In this document: positions 32,775-41,475 of the stretch, in pieces
Position numbering within the stretch: the stretch's first letter is position 1
Layout of the letters: each line of letters begins with the position of its first letter
Source of the DNA: Myxococcus xanthus
GTDB taxonomy: Bacteria > Myxococcota > Myxococcia > Myxococcales > Myxococcaceae
Reading direction: 5' to 3'
Assembly (NCBI RefSeq): GCF_900106535.1
Contig: NZ_FNOH01000001.1
Location: 372,001 to 436,000 of the forward strand
Length of the DNA: 64,000 bases
Notes under the pieces: generated by a model
The model's input: only the letters and a program-made list of their open reading frames with translations
Told to the model about the DNA's origin: nothing
Databases searched by the model: none
Program-made: the position numbers and the translations under genes

Positions 32775-35096
32775 ATGTCGCAGGACGGGATTCCGACGAT
32801 GGTGCCGTTGCAGGGCGGTGGCATCCCTTTCAGCCGGGGGGCCACCGTGGCCAGCCGGGTGGCGCTGACGTCCCCGCGGATTTCGGATGAAGCCCCCCAT
32901 CGCCAGGCGAAGGCCGTTTCGGACACCCCCGCCGTGCTGCTGGTGGATGACCATGTGTCGAACCTGGTGTCGCTGGAGGCCATCCTCGAGCCGCTGGGCA
33001 TCCGCATGGACAAGGCCTGTTCGGGGGAGCAGGCCCTGCGCTTCCTGCTGCGCGAGGACTACGCCGTCATCCTGCTGGACGTGCGGATGGTGGGGCTGAG
33101 CGGCTTCGAGACGGCGGCGCTCATCAAGCAGCGTGAGCGCACGCGCAACGTCCCCATCATCTTCCTCACCGCCTACGGCCGCGATGACGCGGAGCTCGTT
33201 ACCGGCTACGCCACCGGCGCGGTGGACTTCCTCCAGAAGCCCTTTCCGCCGGAGGTGCTGCGCTCGAAGGTGTCCGTCTTCGTGGAGCTGTTCCGCGCGC
33301 AGCAGCAGGTGCGGCGCCAGTCGGAGCTGCTGCGGCAGAAGGAAGCCGAGGCGCGGGATGCCGCGCTGAGGGCCGCGGGCTACATCGACCGGTTGCGGGA
33401 TTTCACCGCCCGGCTGTCGGAGGCGGCCACCGTGCCGCAGGTGTGCCGCGCGCTCTTCGAACAAGGGCTGGTGGCCGCTGGCGCGAAGGCGGGCACCGTC
33501 AACCTCCTGGACGCGGAGGGCGAGGCGCTGGAGGTGGTGGATGCCATTGGCTACCCGGAGAGCGTGCTGAGCCGGTGGCGGCGCATCCCGATGACGGCGG
33601 CCATGCCGCTGGTGGAGTCGCTGCGGGAGCAGCAGGCCATCTGGGTGGGGTCGCCGGAGGAGTGGAGCGCGCGTTATCCGCTCATGGATACGCGAGGACT
33701 TCACGAGGCGGCGCTCGCGCTGCCCTTGCTGGTGAAGGGACGGGCGCTGGGCGCCATTGGCCTGTCCTTCGCGCGGCCCCGGACCTTCACGGAGATGGAC
33801 CGGGCCTTCTTCACCGCGCTGGCGCATGCGTGTGCCCAGGCGTTGGACCGGGTGCACCTGACGGCGGAGGAGCGCCGGGCCCATTCCGTGGCCCGGGCCG
33901 CCGCCGCCCGGCTGCAGATGCTCACGGAAGCGTCCGACGCCTTCGATGCGACGAACCGCGACCTGTCCGTGCTGCTGGACACCATCACCCGCCAGGTCGC
34001 CTACTTCCTGGGGGACACATGCACCCTATGCCTGCTGTCCGACGACGGGACGCGGCTGGAGGTGGCGGCCAGCCATTCCAATCAGGGGGAGGATGGGGCA
34101 CCGCTGCTCCCCGGCGAGGGGCTGAGCGACTTCGTGCTCCGTGGCGGACGGCCGCTCCTCGTGCCCGAGCTGTCGGAGGACCAAAAGCGGGAGCTGGGAC
34201 AGGGCGAGGCGCTGCGCAGCCTGCTGTGCGTGCCGCTGAGGACGCAGGGCAGGGTGGTGGGGACGCTGTCGGTGGGGCGCATGGGCCCGGGCCGGAGCTT
34301 CACCCAGGAGGACCAGGAGCTGGTGGAGGAGCTGGCGGCGAAGGCGGCGCTCTCCATCGAGAACGCGCGCCTGTTCGCGGAGCAGCAGCGGTCGCAAGAG
34401 GAACTGCGCCGGCGCGCCGAGTTCGAACAGCAACTGGTGGGCATCGTCTCCCACGACTTGCGCAATCCCCTGGCGGCCATCTCCATGTCGGCGGGGCTGC
34501 TGGAGAAGAAGGGTGCGTTGACGGAGCCGCAGAAGCGCATGGTGTGGCGCATTGGCCAGGCCACCGAGCGCGCGGCCCGGATGATTCGCGACCTGCTGGA
34601 CTTCACCAAGGCCCGGCTGGGCGGCGGCATTGCCCTGCACCGTCAGACCACCGATTTGCGGGAGGTGGTGCACCAGGTGGTGGATGAGCTCCTGGTGGCC
34701 AACCCCGGGCGTCGCGTGGAGGTGGAGGTCCAGGGCGAGGTGCGCGGCGAATGGGATTCGGACCGCATCGCCCAGGTGCTCACGAACCTGCTGGGCAATG
34801 CCCTGGCCTACAGCCCCGCGGACGCCCCGGTGCGGGTGGACACGCGGCTGGAGGGCGAGGCCGCGCTGCTGTCTGTCTTCAACGGCGGCGCCCCCATCCC
34901 CCGTGAGTTGCTGCCTCGCCTGTTCGAGCCGCTGACACGGGGCGCGTTGAAGGAGGGCCAGTCCACCCGCAGCATCGGCCTGGGGCTCTACATCGTGCAG
35001 GACATCGTGCGCGGCCACGGCGGCGGCGTGGAGGTGGTGTCCTCCGAGCAGCATGGCACCACCTTCACCGTGCGCCTGCCGCGTGCGGCGGGCTGA
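32775..35096 (+). CDS. Hybrid histidine kinase: N-terminal receiver, two GAF, HisKA, HATPase
   Basis: The 773-aa soluble protein has a receiver at about 52-170 (VDDH at 58-61, Asp102 in LLDVRM, Lys in FLQKPF), a coiled coil, GAF1 (about 205-360), GAF2 (about 375-535), HisKA with His560 (IVSHDLRNPLAAI) and HATPase (TNLLGNALAYSP, GLGLYIVQDIV). Having the receiver first suggests the kinase is regulated by another kinase. The start at ATG 32775 has no clear ribosome site; ATG 32799 is an option. No partner regulator is adjacent. The kinase core is closely like those at 23187 and 35512. Confidence 0.9.
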   Translation: MSQDGIPTMVPLQGGGIPFSRGATVASRVALTSPRISDEAPHRQAKAVSDTPAVLLVDDHVSNLVSLEAILEPLGIRMDKACSGEQALRFLLREDYAVILLDVRMVGLSGFETAALIKQRERTRNVPIIFLTAYGRDDAELVTGYATGAVDFLQKPFPPEVLRSKVSVFVELFRAQQQVRRQSELLRQKEAEARDAALRAAGYIDRLRDFTARLSEAATVPQVCRALFEQGLVAAGAKAGTVNLLDAEGEALEVVDAIGYPESVLSRWRRIPMTAAMPLVESLREQQAIWVGSPEEWSARYPLMDTRGLHEAALALPLLVKGRALGAIGLSFARPRTFTEMDRAFFTALAHACAQALDRVHLTAEERRAHSVARAAAARLQMLTEASDAFDATNRDLSVLLDTITRQVAYFLGDTCTLCLLSDDGTRLEVAASHSNQGEDGAPLLPGEGLSDFVLRGGRPLLVPELSEDQKRELGQGEALRSLLCVPLRTQGRVVGTLSVGRMGPGRSFTQEDQELVEELAAKAALSIENARLFAEQQRSQEELRRRAEFEQQLVGIVSHDLRNPLAAISMSAGLLEKKGALTEPQKRMVWRIGQATERAARMIRDLLDFTKARLGGGIALHRQTTDLREVVHQVVDELLVANPGRRVEVEVQGEVRGEWDSDRIAQVLTNLLGNALAYSPADAPVRVDTRLEGEAALLSVFNGGAPIPRELLPRLFEPLTRGALKEGQSTRSIGLGLYIVQDIVRGHGGGVEVVSSEQHGTTFTVRLPRAAG

Positions 35097-35100
35097 GTCG

Positions 35101-35268
35101 CCCGTCCCGTCCATCGATTGGCTCTACGCCGTGGGAGACCTCAACGGTGACGGCCCATACGTCCTGTATCAGGTCAACCGGATGACAGGTGCCGCCATGA
35201 CGCCGGAGCAGGCCTTCCTCGGCGGTGCCTCCGGACCCGAGCTGCGTGACATCGCCATCATGTATTGA
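35101..35268 (+). pseudogene. C-terminal fragment of an unidentified protein
   Basis: This short frame reads WLYAVGDLNGDGPYVLYQVN and then MTPEQAFLGGASGPELRDIA to a TGA at 35266-35268. It looks like the end of a longer protein with a D-x-N-x-D-G turn, but no start or upstream body is present, because the histidine kinase ends three bases earlier in another frame. The source may be a pilin-like or surface protein. The remaining gap to 35511 holds nothing I recognise. Confidence 0.3.
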
Positions 35269-35511
35269 GCCGGAGTCCTGGGCGAGCGCGCCGGGGCCCT
35301 GGCCGTTCGCGCAGGGCCATTGCGGAATGAGGACACCGCGGCGGGTGCCGGGCCGCGTGGCGCGTTGGCACTGGCGCGGAGTGAGCACTGAAGGTCGCGC
35401 CGGTACCCACGTACAAGTTCGCGCTCCCGGAGATTTGTCACTCTTGTCCCGTGTGCGTTCCGCGACCGAGCGTCGAGCATCGGGGCTGGAGGGCGTGCCA
35501 GGGGGACGTCG

Positions 35512-36771
35512 ATGGGGGTGTGTCTGTCGTCGAAGTGGGGCTCCGCCTGGACCTGGACGACGCATGCGGGAGGCGCAGCGCCCTGCCTGCGCTTCGAGCC
35601 GGTGCGAGGGACGGCGGGGGAGGTGCTCGACTTGCGCCAGGCCGCGCTCGATGCGTCCGCCGAGCCGACGGCGCACGATTGGGTCCTGCCTCCATGGGTG
35701 TCGCGCTGGGAGCAGGAGGGCGTGCGAGGGCTGCGCTTGGAGGACTGCGTGCGCGTGGTGGACACGGGCGAGCCGGTGTCCGTCGTGCTGTGCATCACCC
35801 GAGAGGGCATGGAGGCGCGCTTCCGGGCCGTGGGCATGAAGGCGTTGGATGCCTTCGTGCTGTGGCTGCTGCCCGATGACACGGACGACGCGCAGGCGCT
35901 TCGTGAGGCGCTGGAGCGTGAGCGTGAGGCCCGCCACCGGGCGGAGGGCGCGCTGGAGCACGCGACGGCCCGGCTGACCCGCGAGGCCCTGGATGGCAAC
36001 GCGCGCCACCTCGCGCTGGAGCGGCTGACCGAGGAGGCGGAGTTTCGTGAGCGGTTCATCGGCATCCTCGGGCACGACCTGCGCAACCCCCTGAATGCCA
36101 TTGCCCTGTCCGCGCGAGCCATGGCGCAACGCACGCTGCCGGCGGCCCAGCAGCAGCAGTGCGCCCAGCGAATCGAGGCGAGCGCCGCGCGGATGGGCGC
36201 CATGATTTCCGACATCCTCGACCTCACCCGCGCGCGTCTGGCGGGCGGCATCCCCCTGCACCTGGGGACGGTCAGCCTGGCCATCATCTGCCGGATGGTG
36301 GTGGAGGAGCTGTCCGCCGCGCATCCGGGCCGGCACATCACCCTGGACGTGGAGGGCGCGTCGGAGGGCTTCTGGGACGCGGACCGGATGGCGCAGGTGC
36401 TCAGCAACCTGGTGGGCAACGCACTGGAGCACGGCGCCGAGGACACGCCCGTCCGGCTCAAATGTATCGCCGTGGACGGTGAGCAGGTCCTGGAGGTCCA
36501 CAACACCGGGACGCCCATTCCGCCTCAACAGATGGAGACATTGTTCGACCCGTTCCGCCAGGTGGGCACTGCTCCTGGGAAGGGCCACCGTCGTGGCGCT
36601 GGTGGCCTGGGGCTGGGACTCTTCATCGTGAAACAAATCGTCCAGGCGCACGGAGGAGCTGTGTGCGTGTCCTCCTCCGAGGCAGAGGGAACGACCTTCA
36701 CGGTGAAAATGCCACGAGACGCGCGACAGTCGCAGGAGCCCGCACCCTTGGGCGTGAGACATCGCGTGTGA
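35512..36771 (+). CDS. Soluble orphan histidine kinase
   Basis: The 419-aa product starts at ATG 35512 with AGGGGGA six bases upstream. Residues 1-120 form an unassigned domain, possibly a divergent PAS (LRFEPVRGTAGEVLDLRQAA, VVDTGEPVSVVLCI). A coiled coil at about 125-180 leads to HisKA with His188 (ILGHDLRNPLNAI) and HATPase (SNLVGNALEHGAED, GGLGLGLFIVKQIV). There are no membrane segments and no adjacent regulator. The core matches the kinases at 23187 and 32775, with the shared ARLGGGIP-type motif after the H-box (here TRARLAGGIPLH). Kinase motifs are complete. Confidence 0.88.
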   Translation: MGVCLSSKWGSAWTWTTHAGGAAPCLRFEPVRGTAGEVLDLRQAALDASAEPTAHDWVLPPWVSRWEQEGVRGLRLEDCVRVVDTGEPVSVVLCITREGMEARFRAVGMKALDAFVLWLLPDDTDDAQALREALEREREARHRAEGALEHATARLTREALDGNARHLALERLTEEAEFRERFIGILGHDLRNPLNAIALSARAMAQRTLPAAQQQQCAQRIEASAARMGAMISDILDLTRARLAGGIPLHLGTVSLAIICRMVVEELSAAHPGRHITLDVEGASEGFWDADRMAQVLSNLVGNALEHGAEDTPVRLKCIAVDGEQVLEVHNTGTPIPPQQMETLFDPFRQVGTAPGKGHRRGAGGLGLGLFIVKQIVQAHGGAVCVSSSEAEGTTFTVKMPRDARQSQEPAPLGVRHRV

Positions 36772-36952
36772 CTGCAACGTTGGCGGCTGGGCGGATTGAA
36801 CGCTGAGCGTCAGCCGGCGCACGGACTACGTGTTTGCCGCATGACCGACGTGCGCGAACTGCCCGAGAGGGCACCTGTCAGAGGGGAAAAGAAGGACTAC
36901 CGGTTATCTTGGCCGCGAGAAACGCGGCTACCCCCAAAAACCGGAGGCAGCC

Positions 36953-37978
36953 ATGTATCACCACCCCACCTCGAAGACCTGTTCCAGCTCCAAGGTCACC
37001 TACGCCGGACGCCGTTGTGCGCACCGGTGGGAGCTGCTGCCAGCGTTGCTTCTTGTCGCCGCCGTGGGGTGTGGCCCGGCGGAGCCGATGGATACGGCGA
37101 GCGAGACGCTGGGCACCCAGTCGGACGCGTTGGTGTCGTCCAATGGCCTGTCCACCAATGGCTTGTCGACAAACGGGCTGTCGACGAACGGCTTGTCGAC
37201 GAACGGCCTGTCCACCAATGGCTTGTCGACGAATGGACTGTCGACGAACGGCTTGTCGACGAATGGTTTCAGCACGTGGTTCAGCGCGGACCCCGTCAAG
37301 GCCGAGGAGGTGATGCGATACATCGTCCGGTGCGCGCTCGCCTCCGGCCAATCCCTGACGTATACGCATGCGGGCACCACGCACACCTGGCAGGGTTCCC
37401 TGGGGCTGGCGCCGACGTGGTCGAACCCCACGCCTCCGCCTCCGTCGAGCCCGGGCGCTCCGGTTGCCCCGGAGCCCGAGCAGCAGTTGGTGTCGAGCTG
37501 CCTGGCGGCACACGTGAACAAGTACGGTGTGCACCTGAACATCTCCGTGCAGGGCAAGGACTCGCAGGGCGTCGTCATTCCGACGACGGCCGAGGAGGTG
37601 CAGACCTACAACCAGAATGAGGCCGTCTTCTTCGGCAACCTCTTCAATGGTCAGGGACTCTTCGCGGCCAATGACGCGCCCTATCTGGCCTACGACGAGA
37701 GCACGGTGCGCGCGTGCGGCCTGTCGTCGTGGAGCGGGGACCCGGACTGCGCGGCCGTCATCACCCACGTGGGGGCTGCCCTGACGTACTGCCAGCAGGA
37801 CTCCACGCGGACGTACTACACGCGCTGCACGTACAACGGCGTGACGTACCGCCCGCTCACCACGCGTATCCGTCCCCAGGACATCTACAAGTGCGGTGAT
37901 GGGACGTGCCAGCTCTCCGAGAGCTGCGGCACCAGCAACACGCCGGACAGCTGCGCCGCGGACTGTGGCGCCTGCTAG
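36953..37978 (+). CDS. Secreted lipoprotein with nine tandem NGLST pentapeptides
   Basis: The 341-aa precursor has a long N-region, a hydrophobic stretch and a lipobox ending AAVGC (Cys about 40). After a linker come nine in-phase pentapeptides, mostly NGLST (bases 37142-37276), then a Cys-rich domain to the end. That domain has ten or more cysteines (including TYCQQDSTRTYYTRCTYNG and CGDGTCQLSESCG, the latter EGF/disulfide-like). Similar NGLST-repeat proteins are known to me from other Myxococcaceae but have no function. The mature protein is probably anchored in the outer membrane with the repeat as a stalk. There is a short Pro-rich linker (PTPPPPSSPGAPVAPEPE). Confidence 0.75.
   Translation: MYHHPTSKTCSSSKVTYAGRRCAHRWELLPALLLVAAVGCGPAEPMDTASETLGTQSDALVSSNGLSTNGLSTNGLSTNGLSTNGLSTNGLSTNGLSTNGLSTNGFSTWFSADPVKAEEVMRYIVRCALASGQSLTYTHAGTTHTWQGSLGLAPTWSNPTPPPPSSPGAPVAPEPEQQLVSSCLAAHVNKYGVHLNISVQGKDSQGVVIPTTAEEVQTYNQNEAVFFGNLFNGQGLFAANDAPYLAYDESTVRACGLSSWSGDPDCAAVITHVGAALTYCQQDSTRTYYTRCTYNGVTYRPLTTRIRPQDIYKCGDGTCQLSESCGTSNTPDSCAADCGAC
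37142..37276 (+). repeat. 15-bp coding tandem repeat, nine copies
   Basis: Nine consecutive 15-bp units (AAYGGNYTGTCSACN-like) encode the pentapeptide NGLST, the last being NGFST. Several units contain GTCGAC. Units are not identical (synonymous differences), so the array is old but still prone to copy-number change by slippage without breaking the frame. Confidence 0.95.
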
Positions 37979-38237
37979 GCGCTGACGTCTTCGCGGCGCC
38001 CCCGTGCCGCGCGCAGTGGCGGCCTTTCCTCCTACCCCTCGGGAGGATGCCATGGCAGTCCCAGCCTGTCCGAGCGCGGTGGCCGCCGCATCCAGGCTGA
38101 CGATGTGGGTTGTCCCCGGGCCGTCCCCGAACGCCCGGCTCATTCAAATGGCTGTCCGCCAGATGCATCCACACCTCCCGCGCTTCGCTGGGGGCAGGGA
38201 GCGGTTTGCCTGATGCATCGTTGTTCGTGGCCGTGGG

Positions 38238-38975
38238 TCAGCGGGCCGCGACCTGACGGAAGGTGACGCCGTCGAGCTCCAGGCGCTGGACCGCGTCCAC
38301 GAAGCGCTGCGTGGCCAGGATGAGCGTGGGCCAGTCCGCGAGGCGGAAGACGTCCACAGTGGTGGGGATGGAGGTCGTGTCGAGGAGATAGGGGGCGGGG
38401 AGACCGTAGCTCTCAACGCCACATGTGGGGCACGGAGGCTCCCGGTCGGATGGAAGGCAGTCCGGGTGGAAGCGCCCACAGGGCGTCAGCTGGAGTTCGA
38501 GCAGCTCGGGCGGGTTCCTTCCGCTTCCCTTGAGTTGCATCGGGCAGCCGTTCAGCCCTTGCAATCCTGATTGCCGCAGTTGTTCCAGCGCTTCACGGCG
38601 GAGGCTCAGGGACCACGCTTGAAGATGTAGCTGTCCAAAGGTTCCGGAGGCGCGTCCGGTCATCGGGCCAAACTTGGTTCCGGGCATCAACGCGAACCCG
38701 GGGGGCACCTGGGGCCGCACCTGTTCGCGCAATCGAGCCCACTCCTCGTATGGCTCAGGGCGGGGCTCTTCGTACTCGTGCCGTGTCGGGAGCGATGTCA
38801 GGTCCACGCATGGATAGTGAAGCCCGGCGGTGCTCCAAGTTGCACCACCGCCGGGACAGTCCGCGAGTCCAGGCAGGCTCCATCGATGCGCGGCATTCAG
38901 GTTCCCCGTGTAGCGCGACGGTCGCGGCGCCTCGACTTGATAGATGCGCAATCCGGCCTCTTCCTTGGGTGTCAT
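38238..38975 (-). CDS. Double-CXXCG motif protein, SitI6-like immunity family
   Basis: The 245-aa soluble protein belongs to a Myxococcus paralogous family that includes SitI6, the immunity protein for a lipoprotein toxin passed between kin. Family hallmarks are YTGNLNAAHRWSLPGL, the PPGFALMPGTKFGPMTGRAS block, CPTCG near residue 178 and a C-terminal FVDAVQRLELDGVTFRQV. The first CXXCG is degenerate here: the sequence is DCPGGGATW, so its second cysteine is lost. No sitA-like toxin gene is recognisable next door; the upstream gene on this strand is a small Cys-rich secreted protein. It is therefore probably an orphan immunity gene. Bases 37979-38237 show no feature. Confidence 0.75.
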   Translation of the reverse strand: MTPKEEAGLRIYQVEAPRPSRYTGNLNAAHRWSLPGLADCPGGGATWSTAGLHYPCVDLTSLPTRHEYEEPRPEPYEEWARLREQVRPQVPPGFALMPGTKFGPMTGRASGTFGQLHLQAWSLSLRREALEQLRQSGLQGLNGCPMQLKGSGRNPPELLELQLTPCGRFHPDCLPSDREPPCPTCGVESYGLPAPYLLDTTSIPTTVDVFRLADWPTLILATQRFVDAVQRLELDGVTFRQVAAR

Positions 38976-39029
38976 GGAACCCGCCCCACGCCAGCATGCG
39001 CGGAGCGGGCCGGCCCAGGGTGAGGCGTG

Positions 39030-39353
39030 TTACGGGGCGCTCACCGACGCGGACAGGCAGGCCGCCGCCATGCCGGGCGTGCTGCTCTGGCGCGGCTCCA
39101 CCGACGACAGTTCCTCCTCCTCCTCGGAAGGAATCTGGGCGTCCGGCGTGCACGTGCCGCCCAGCTCGTAGTCGCTGAACCACCGCTCACAGGTGATGAT
39201 GCGACTCCCCCAGGGCACCGCACAAACGAGCGAGCAGGGCGCTTCGTCGGCACACTGCACGTCGCAATCTGGGGGAAGCGCTGACGCGGACAGCGGGGAG
39301 AGCGTGACAAGGGCCGCGGCGCTCACGAACAGCGTCTTCGAAAGCAGGTTCAT
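39030..39353 (-). CDS. Small Cys-rich secreted protein
   Basis: The 107-aa precursor has a signal peptide (MNLLSKTLFVSAAALVTLSP, cleavage near ASA). The mature protein has a cluster of six cysteines in the first half (CDVQC, CSLVC, CERW, GTCTP), then an acidic stretch with EEEEE and a Ser/Ala-rich tail. No family is known to me. It lies 54 bp upstream of the SitI6-like gene on the same strand and may be co-transcribed. Confidence 0.65.
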   Translation of the reverse strand: MNLLSKTLFVSAAALVTLSPLSASALPPDCDVQCADEAPCSLVCAVPWGSRIITCERWFSDYELGGTCTPDAQIPSEEEEELSSVEPRQSSTPGMAAACLSASVSAP

Positions 39354-39638
39354 GGTGACTCCACGACGACGGGTGGCCGGACCACGAAGTGTGTCCCGGC
39401 ACCCGCAGTATCTAATTTGACAGGGAAAACTTCAAAAGCAGCACTTGCGGCTTATGGGTCAACAGTGCCCCATTCTGGAATGACTTGCACAGACGCGAAC
39501 GTCAGGATGGCCGCACCTGGGAGCGGGCCTGTCCCGGGAAGAAGGGGTGACGGCCTTCCTGCAGAAACGGCCGCCTCGCTTCACCCGGACCGTGGCGCAT
39601 GATGTGCCCTCGTTCCTGCCATTGCGGGAGGGGTCGCC

Positions 39639-39719
39639 ATGAACTCGGCCGACGCACCCCGCTGGAAGCGGTTGGAGCCTGACGAACGCCGCGAGCAGAT
39701 TCTGGAGTGTGCCTGGGCG
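39639..39719 (+). pseudogene. TetR-family regulator remnant (N-terminal piece)
   Basis: ATG 39639 opens with RWKRLEPDERREQILECA, the first helix of a TetR DNA-binding domain, and then runs directly into a different protein. The recognition helix and ligand domain are gone. This is the first of three collapsed genes in a row. Confidence 0.55.
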
Positions 39720-40029
39720 CCAACGTCGTGCTGCTGGAAAAGACAGACACGCCCAACCCCCGCTGCCCGGGACAGTGCACACGGTAGCGCAGGCCATCCA
39801 GGACGCGGGGGGCCAGGCGCTCGCGGCGGTGGGAGACGTGTGGGAGGATGCGGACGGGCGGCGCGCCGTGGACGAGGCCGCGGCGCGCTTTGGCGGCATC
39901 GATTTCTGCGCGAACAACGCTAGCGCCCCGGCGTCGCATCCGTACATCCTGCCGCTGTCCCCACCGGTCAACCTCTCGCTGCGCTGGCTGGCGCCGCCCC
40001 CGGCGTACAGGATGGCGGAGTATTGGTGA
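39713..40029 (+). pseudogene. HSDL2-like short-chain dehydrogenase remnant, frameshifted and internally deleted
   Basis: One frame reads LGANVVLLEKTDTPNP, then a shift near 39763 leads to LPGTVHTVAQAIQDAGGQAL, followed by AAARFGGIDFCANNASA. The frame then jumps to HPYILPLSPPVNLSLRWLAP, a block that in HSDL2-like reductases lies further along. So the gene has lost its start, one or two bases and a middle segment, and stops before the catalytic YxxxK region is complete. No function remains. Confidence 0.7.
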
Positions 40030-40193
40030 CGGACCCTGCGTGCATCGTCGCCGACCGTTGCTTGCAGTTGCTCGGGGGGTACGGGTACATGAAGGAGTAC
40101 TCCTTCGCCCACCTGTTCGCGGACACGCGTGTGCTGCGAATCCTTGCCGGCGCGAACGAGATCATGAAAGAGCTCGTCGCCCGTTCCCCGTAG
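40026..40193 (+). pseudogene. Acyl-CoA dehydrogenase remnant (C-terminal 55 codons)
   Basis: The frame reads CIVADRCLQLLGGYGYMKEY and then VLRILAGANEIMKELVARSP to a stop at 40191-40193. These are the conserved last helices of acyl-CoA dehydrogenases. The first 300 or more residues are missing. It lies 30 bp before the thiolase gene, so an intact operon probably once had the dehydrogenase here. Confidence 0.8.
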
Positions 40194-40223
40194 ACCCACA
40201 TCCCCGTCCCAAGGAGGCTCTTC

Positions 40224-41435
40224 GTGAGCCAGGAAGCATTCATCTTCGACGCCGTCCGGACCCCTCGCGGCAAGGGCAGGAAAGGCGCGCTGCACGGCAC
40301 CAAGCCCATCACGCTGCTCACCGGGCTGGTGGACGCGCTCAAGAAGCGTCACCCGAACCTGGACCCCCAGCGCATCGACGACGTGGTGCTCGGTGTCGTG
40401 TCGCCGGTGGGTGAGCAGGGCGCCGACATCGCCCGTACCCTGGTGCTGGCGGCGGGGCTGCCAGAGACTGTGGGTGGCGTGCAGCTCAACCGCTTCTGCG
40501 CGTCCGGCCTCACGGCGGTGAACATGGCCGCCCAGCAGGTGCGCTCGGGCTGGGAGCACCTGGTCATCGCGGGCGGCGTGGAGAGCATGTCGCGCGTGCC
40601 CATGGGCTCGGACGGCGGCGCCTGGGCCATGGACCCGGCCACGAACTTCGACACCTACTTCGTCCCGCAGGGCATCTCCGCGGACCTCATCGCCACCATC
40701 GAGGGCTTCACGCGCGAGGACGTGGACCGCTACGCGGCCCGTTCGCAGCAACTGGCGGCCCAGGCGTGGGCCGGCGGGTACTTCAAGAACTCGGTCGTCC
40801 CGGTGGTGGACCAGAACGGCCTCACCGTGCTGGACCATGACGAACTCATGCGCCCGGACTCCACCGTGGCGTCGCTCGGCAAGCTCAACCCGTCCTTCTC
40901 CGTCATGGGCGAGGCGGGCGGCTTCGACGCGGTGGCCCTGCAGAAGTACCACTTCGTGGAGCGCATCGAGCACGTCCACACGCCGGGCAACTCGTCGGGC
41001 ATCGTGGACGGCGCGGCGCTGGTGCTCATCGGCTCCGAGCAGGTGGGCAAGTCGCTGGGCCTCACGCCGCGCGCGCGCATCGCCGCGGTGGCCACGTCCG
41101 GCTCGGACCCCACCATCATGCTCACCGGCCCGATTCCGGCCACCCAGAAGCTGCTGGAGATTGCGGGCCTGTCGGTGAAGGACATCGACCTGTTCGAACT
41201 CAACGAGGCCTTCGCCTCGGTGGTGCTCAAGTACCAGAAGGACCTCGGCATTCCGGACGAGAAGCTGAACGTGAACGGCGGCGCCATCGCCATGGGGCAC
41301 CCGCTGGGCGCCACGGGCGCGATGATTCTGGGGACGATGGTGGACGAGCTGGAGCGACGCAAGGCGCGCCGCGCGGTCATCACCTTGTGCGTCGGTGGTG
41401 GCATGGGCGTGGCCACCCTCATCGAGCGCGTCTGA
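40224..41435 (+). CDS. fadA: Acetyl-CoA acyltransferase (thiolase)
   Basis: Thiolase makes the last step of beta-oxidation, splitting 3-ketoacyl-CoA into acetyl-CoA and a shortened acyl-CoA. The 403-aa product starts at GTG 40224 with a perfect AGGAGG six bases upstream. The nucleophile is Cys92 in NRFCASGL. The C-terminal [17 protein letters not shown] carries the catalytic His, and CVGGGMG the second Cys. No part is missing. It is the first gene of a three-gene unit with the bifunctional enzyme (41 bp later) and an aldehyde dehydrogenase. Degradative (FadA) rather than biosynthetic function is inferred from the fadJ-like neighbour. Confidence 0.93.
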   Translation: MSQEAFIFDAVRTPRGKGRKGALHGTKPITLLTGLVDALKKRHPNLDPQRIDDVVLGVVSPVGEQGADIARTLVLAAGLPETVGGVQLNRFCASGLTAVNMAAQQVRSGWEHLVIAGGVESMSRVPMGSDGGAWAMDPATNFDTYFVPQGISADLIATIEGFTREDVDRYAARSQQLAAQAWAGGYFKNSVVPVVDQNGLTVLDHDELMRPDSTVASLGKLNPSFSVMGEAGGFDAVALQKYHFVERIEHVHTPGNSSGIVDGAALVLIGSEQVGKSLGLTPRARIAAVATSGSDPTIMLTGPIPATQKLLEIAGLSVKDIDLFELNEAFASVVLKYQKDLGIPDEKLNVNGGAIAMGHPLGATGAMILGTMVDELERRKARRAVITLCVGGGMGVATLIERV

Positions 41436-41475
41436 GCTTCTCTTCCAACACTTCGACAGGATTCGAGCGAACCCC

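Noticed and set aside
36878..38143. A long minus-strand frame opposite the NGLST lipoprotein
   Set aside because: It is the antisense of the repeat gene and has no signal peptide or domain, while the plus-strand product has a clear lipobox and Cys-rich domain.
37979..38237. Possible small gene on the minus strand (MSRAFGDGPGTTHIVSLD)
   Set aside because: No ribosome site, no conserved domain, and the frame runs into the end of the neighbouring lipoprotein gene. Support is too weak to list.
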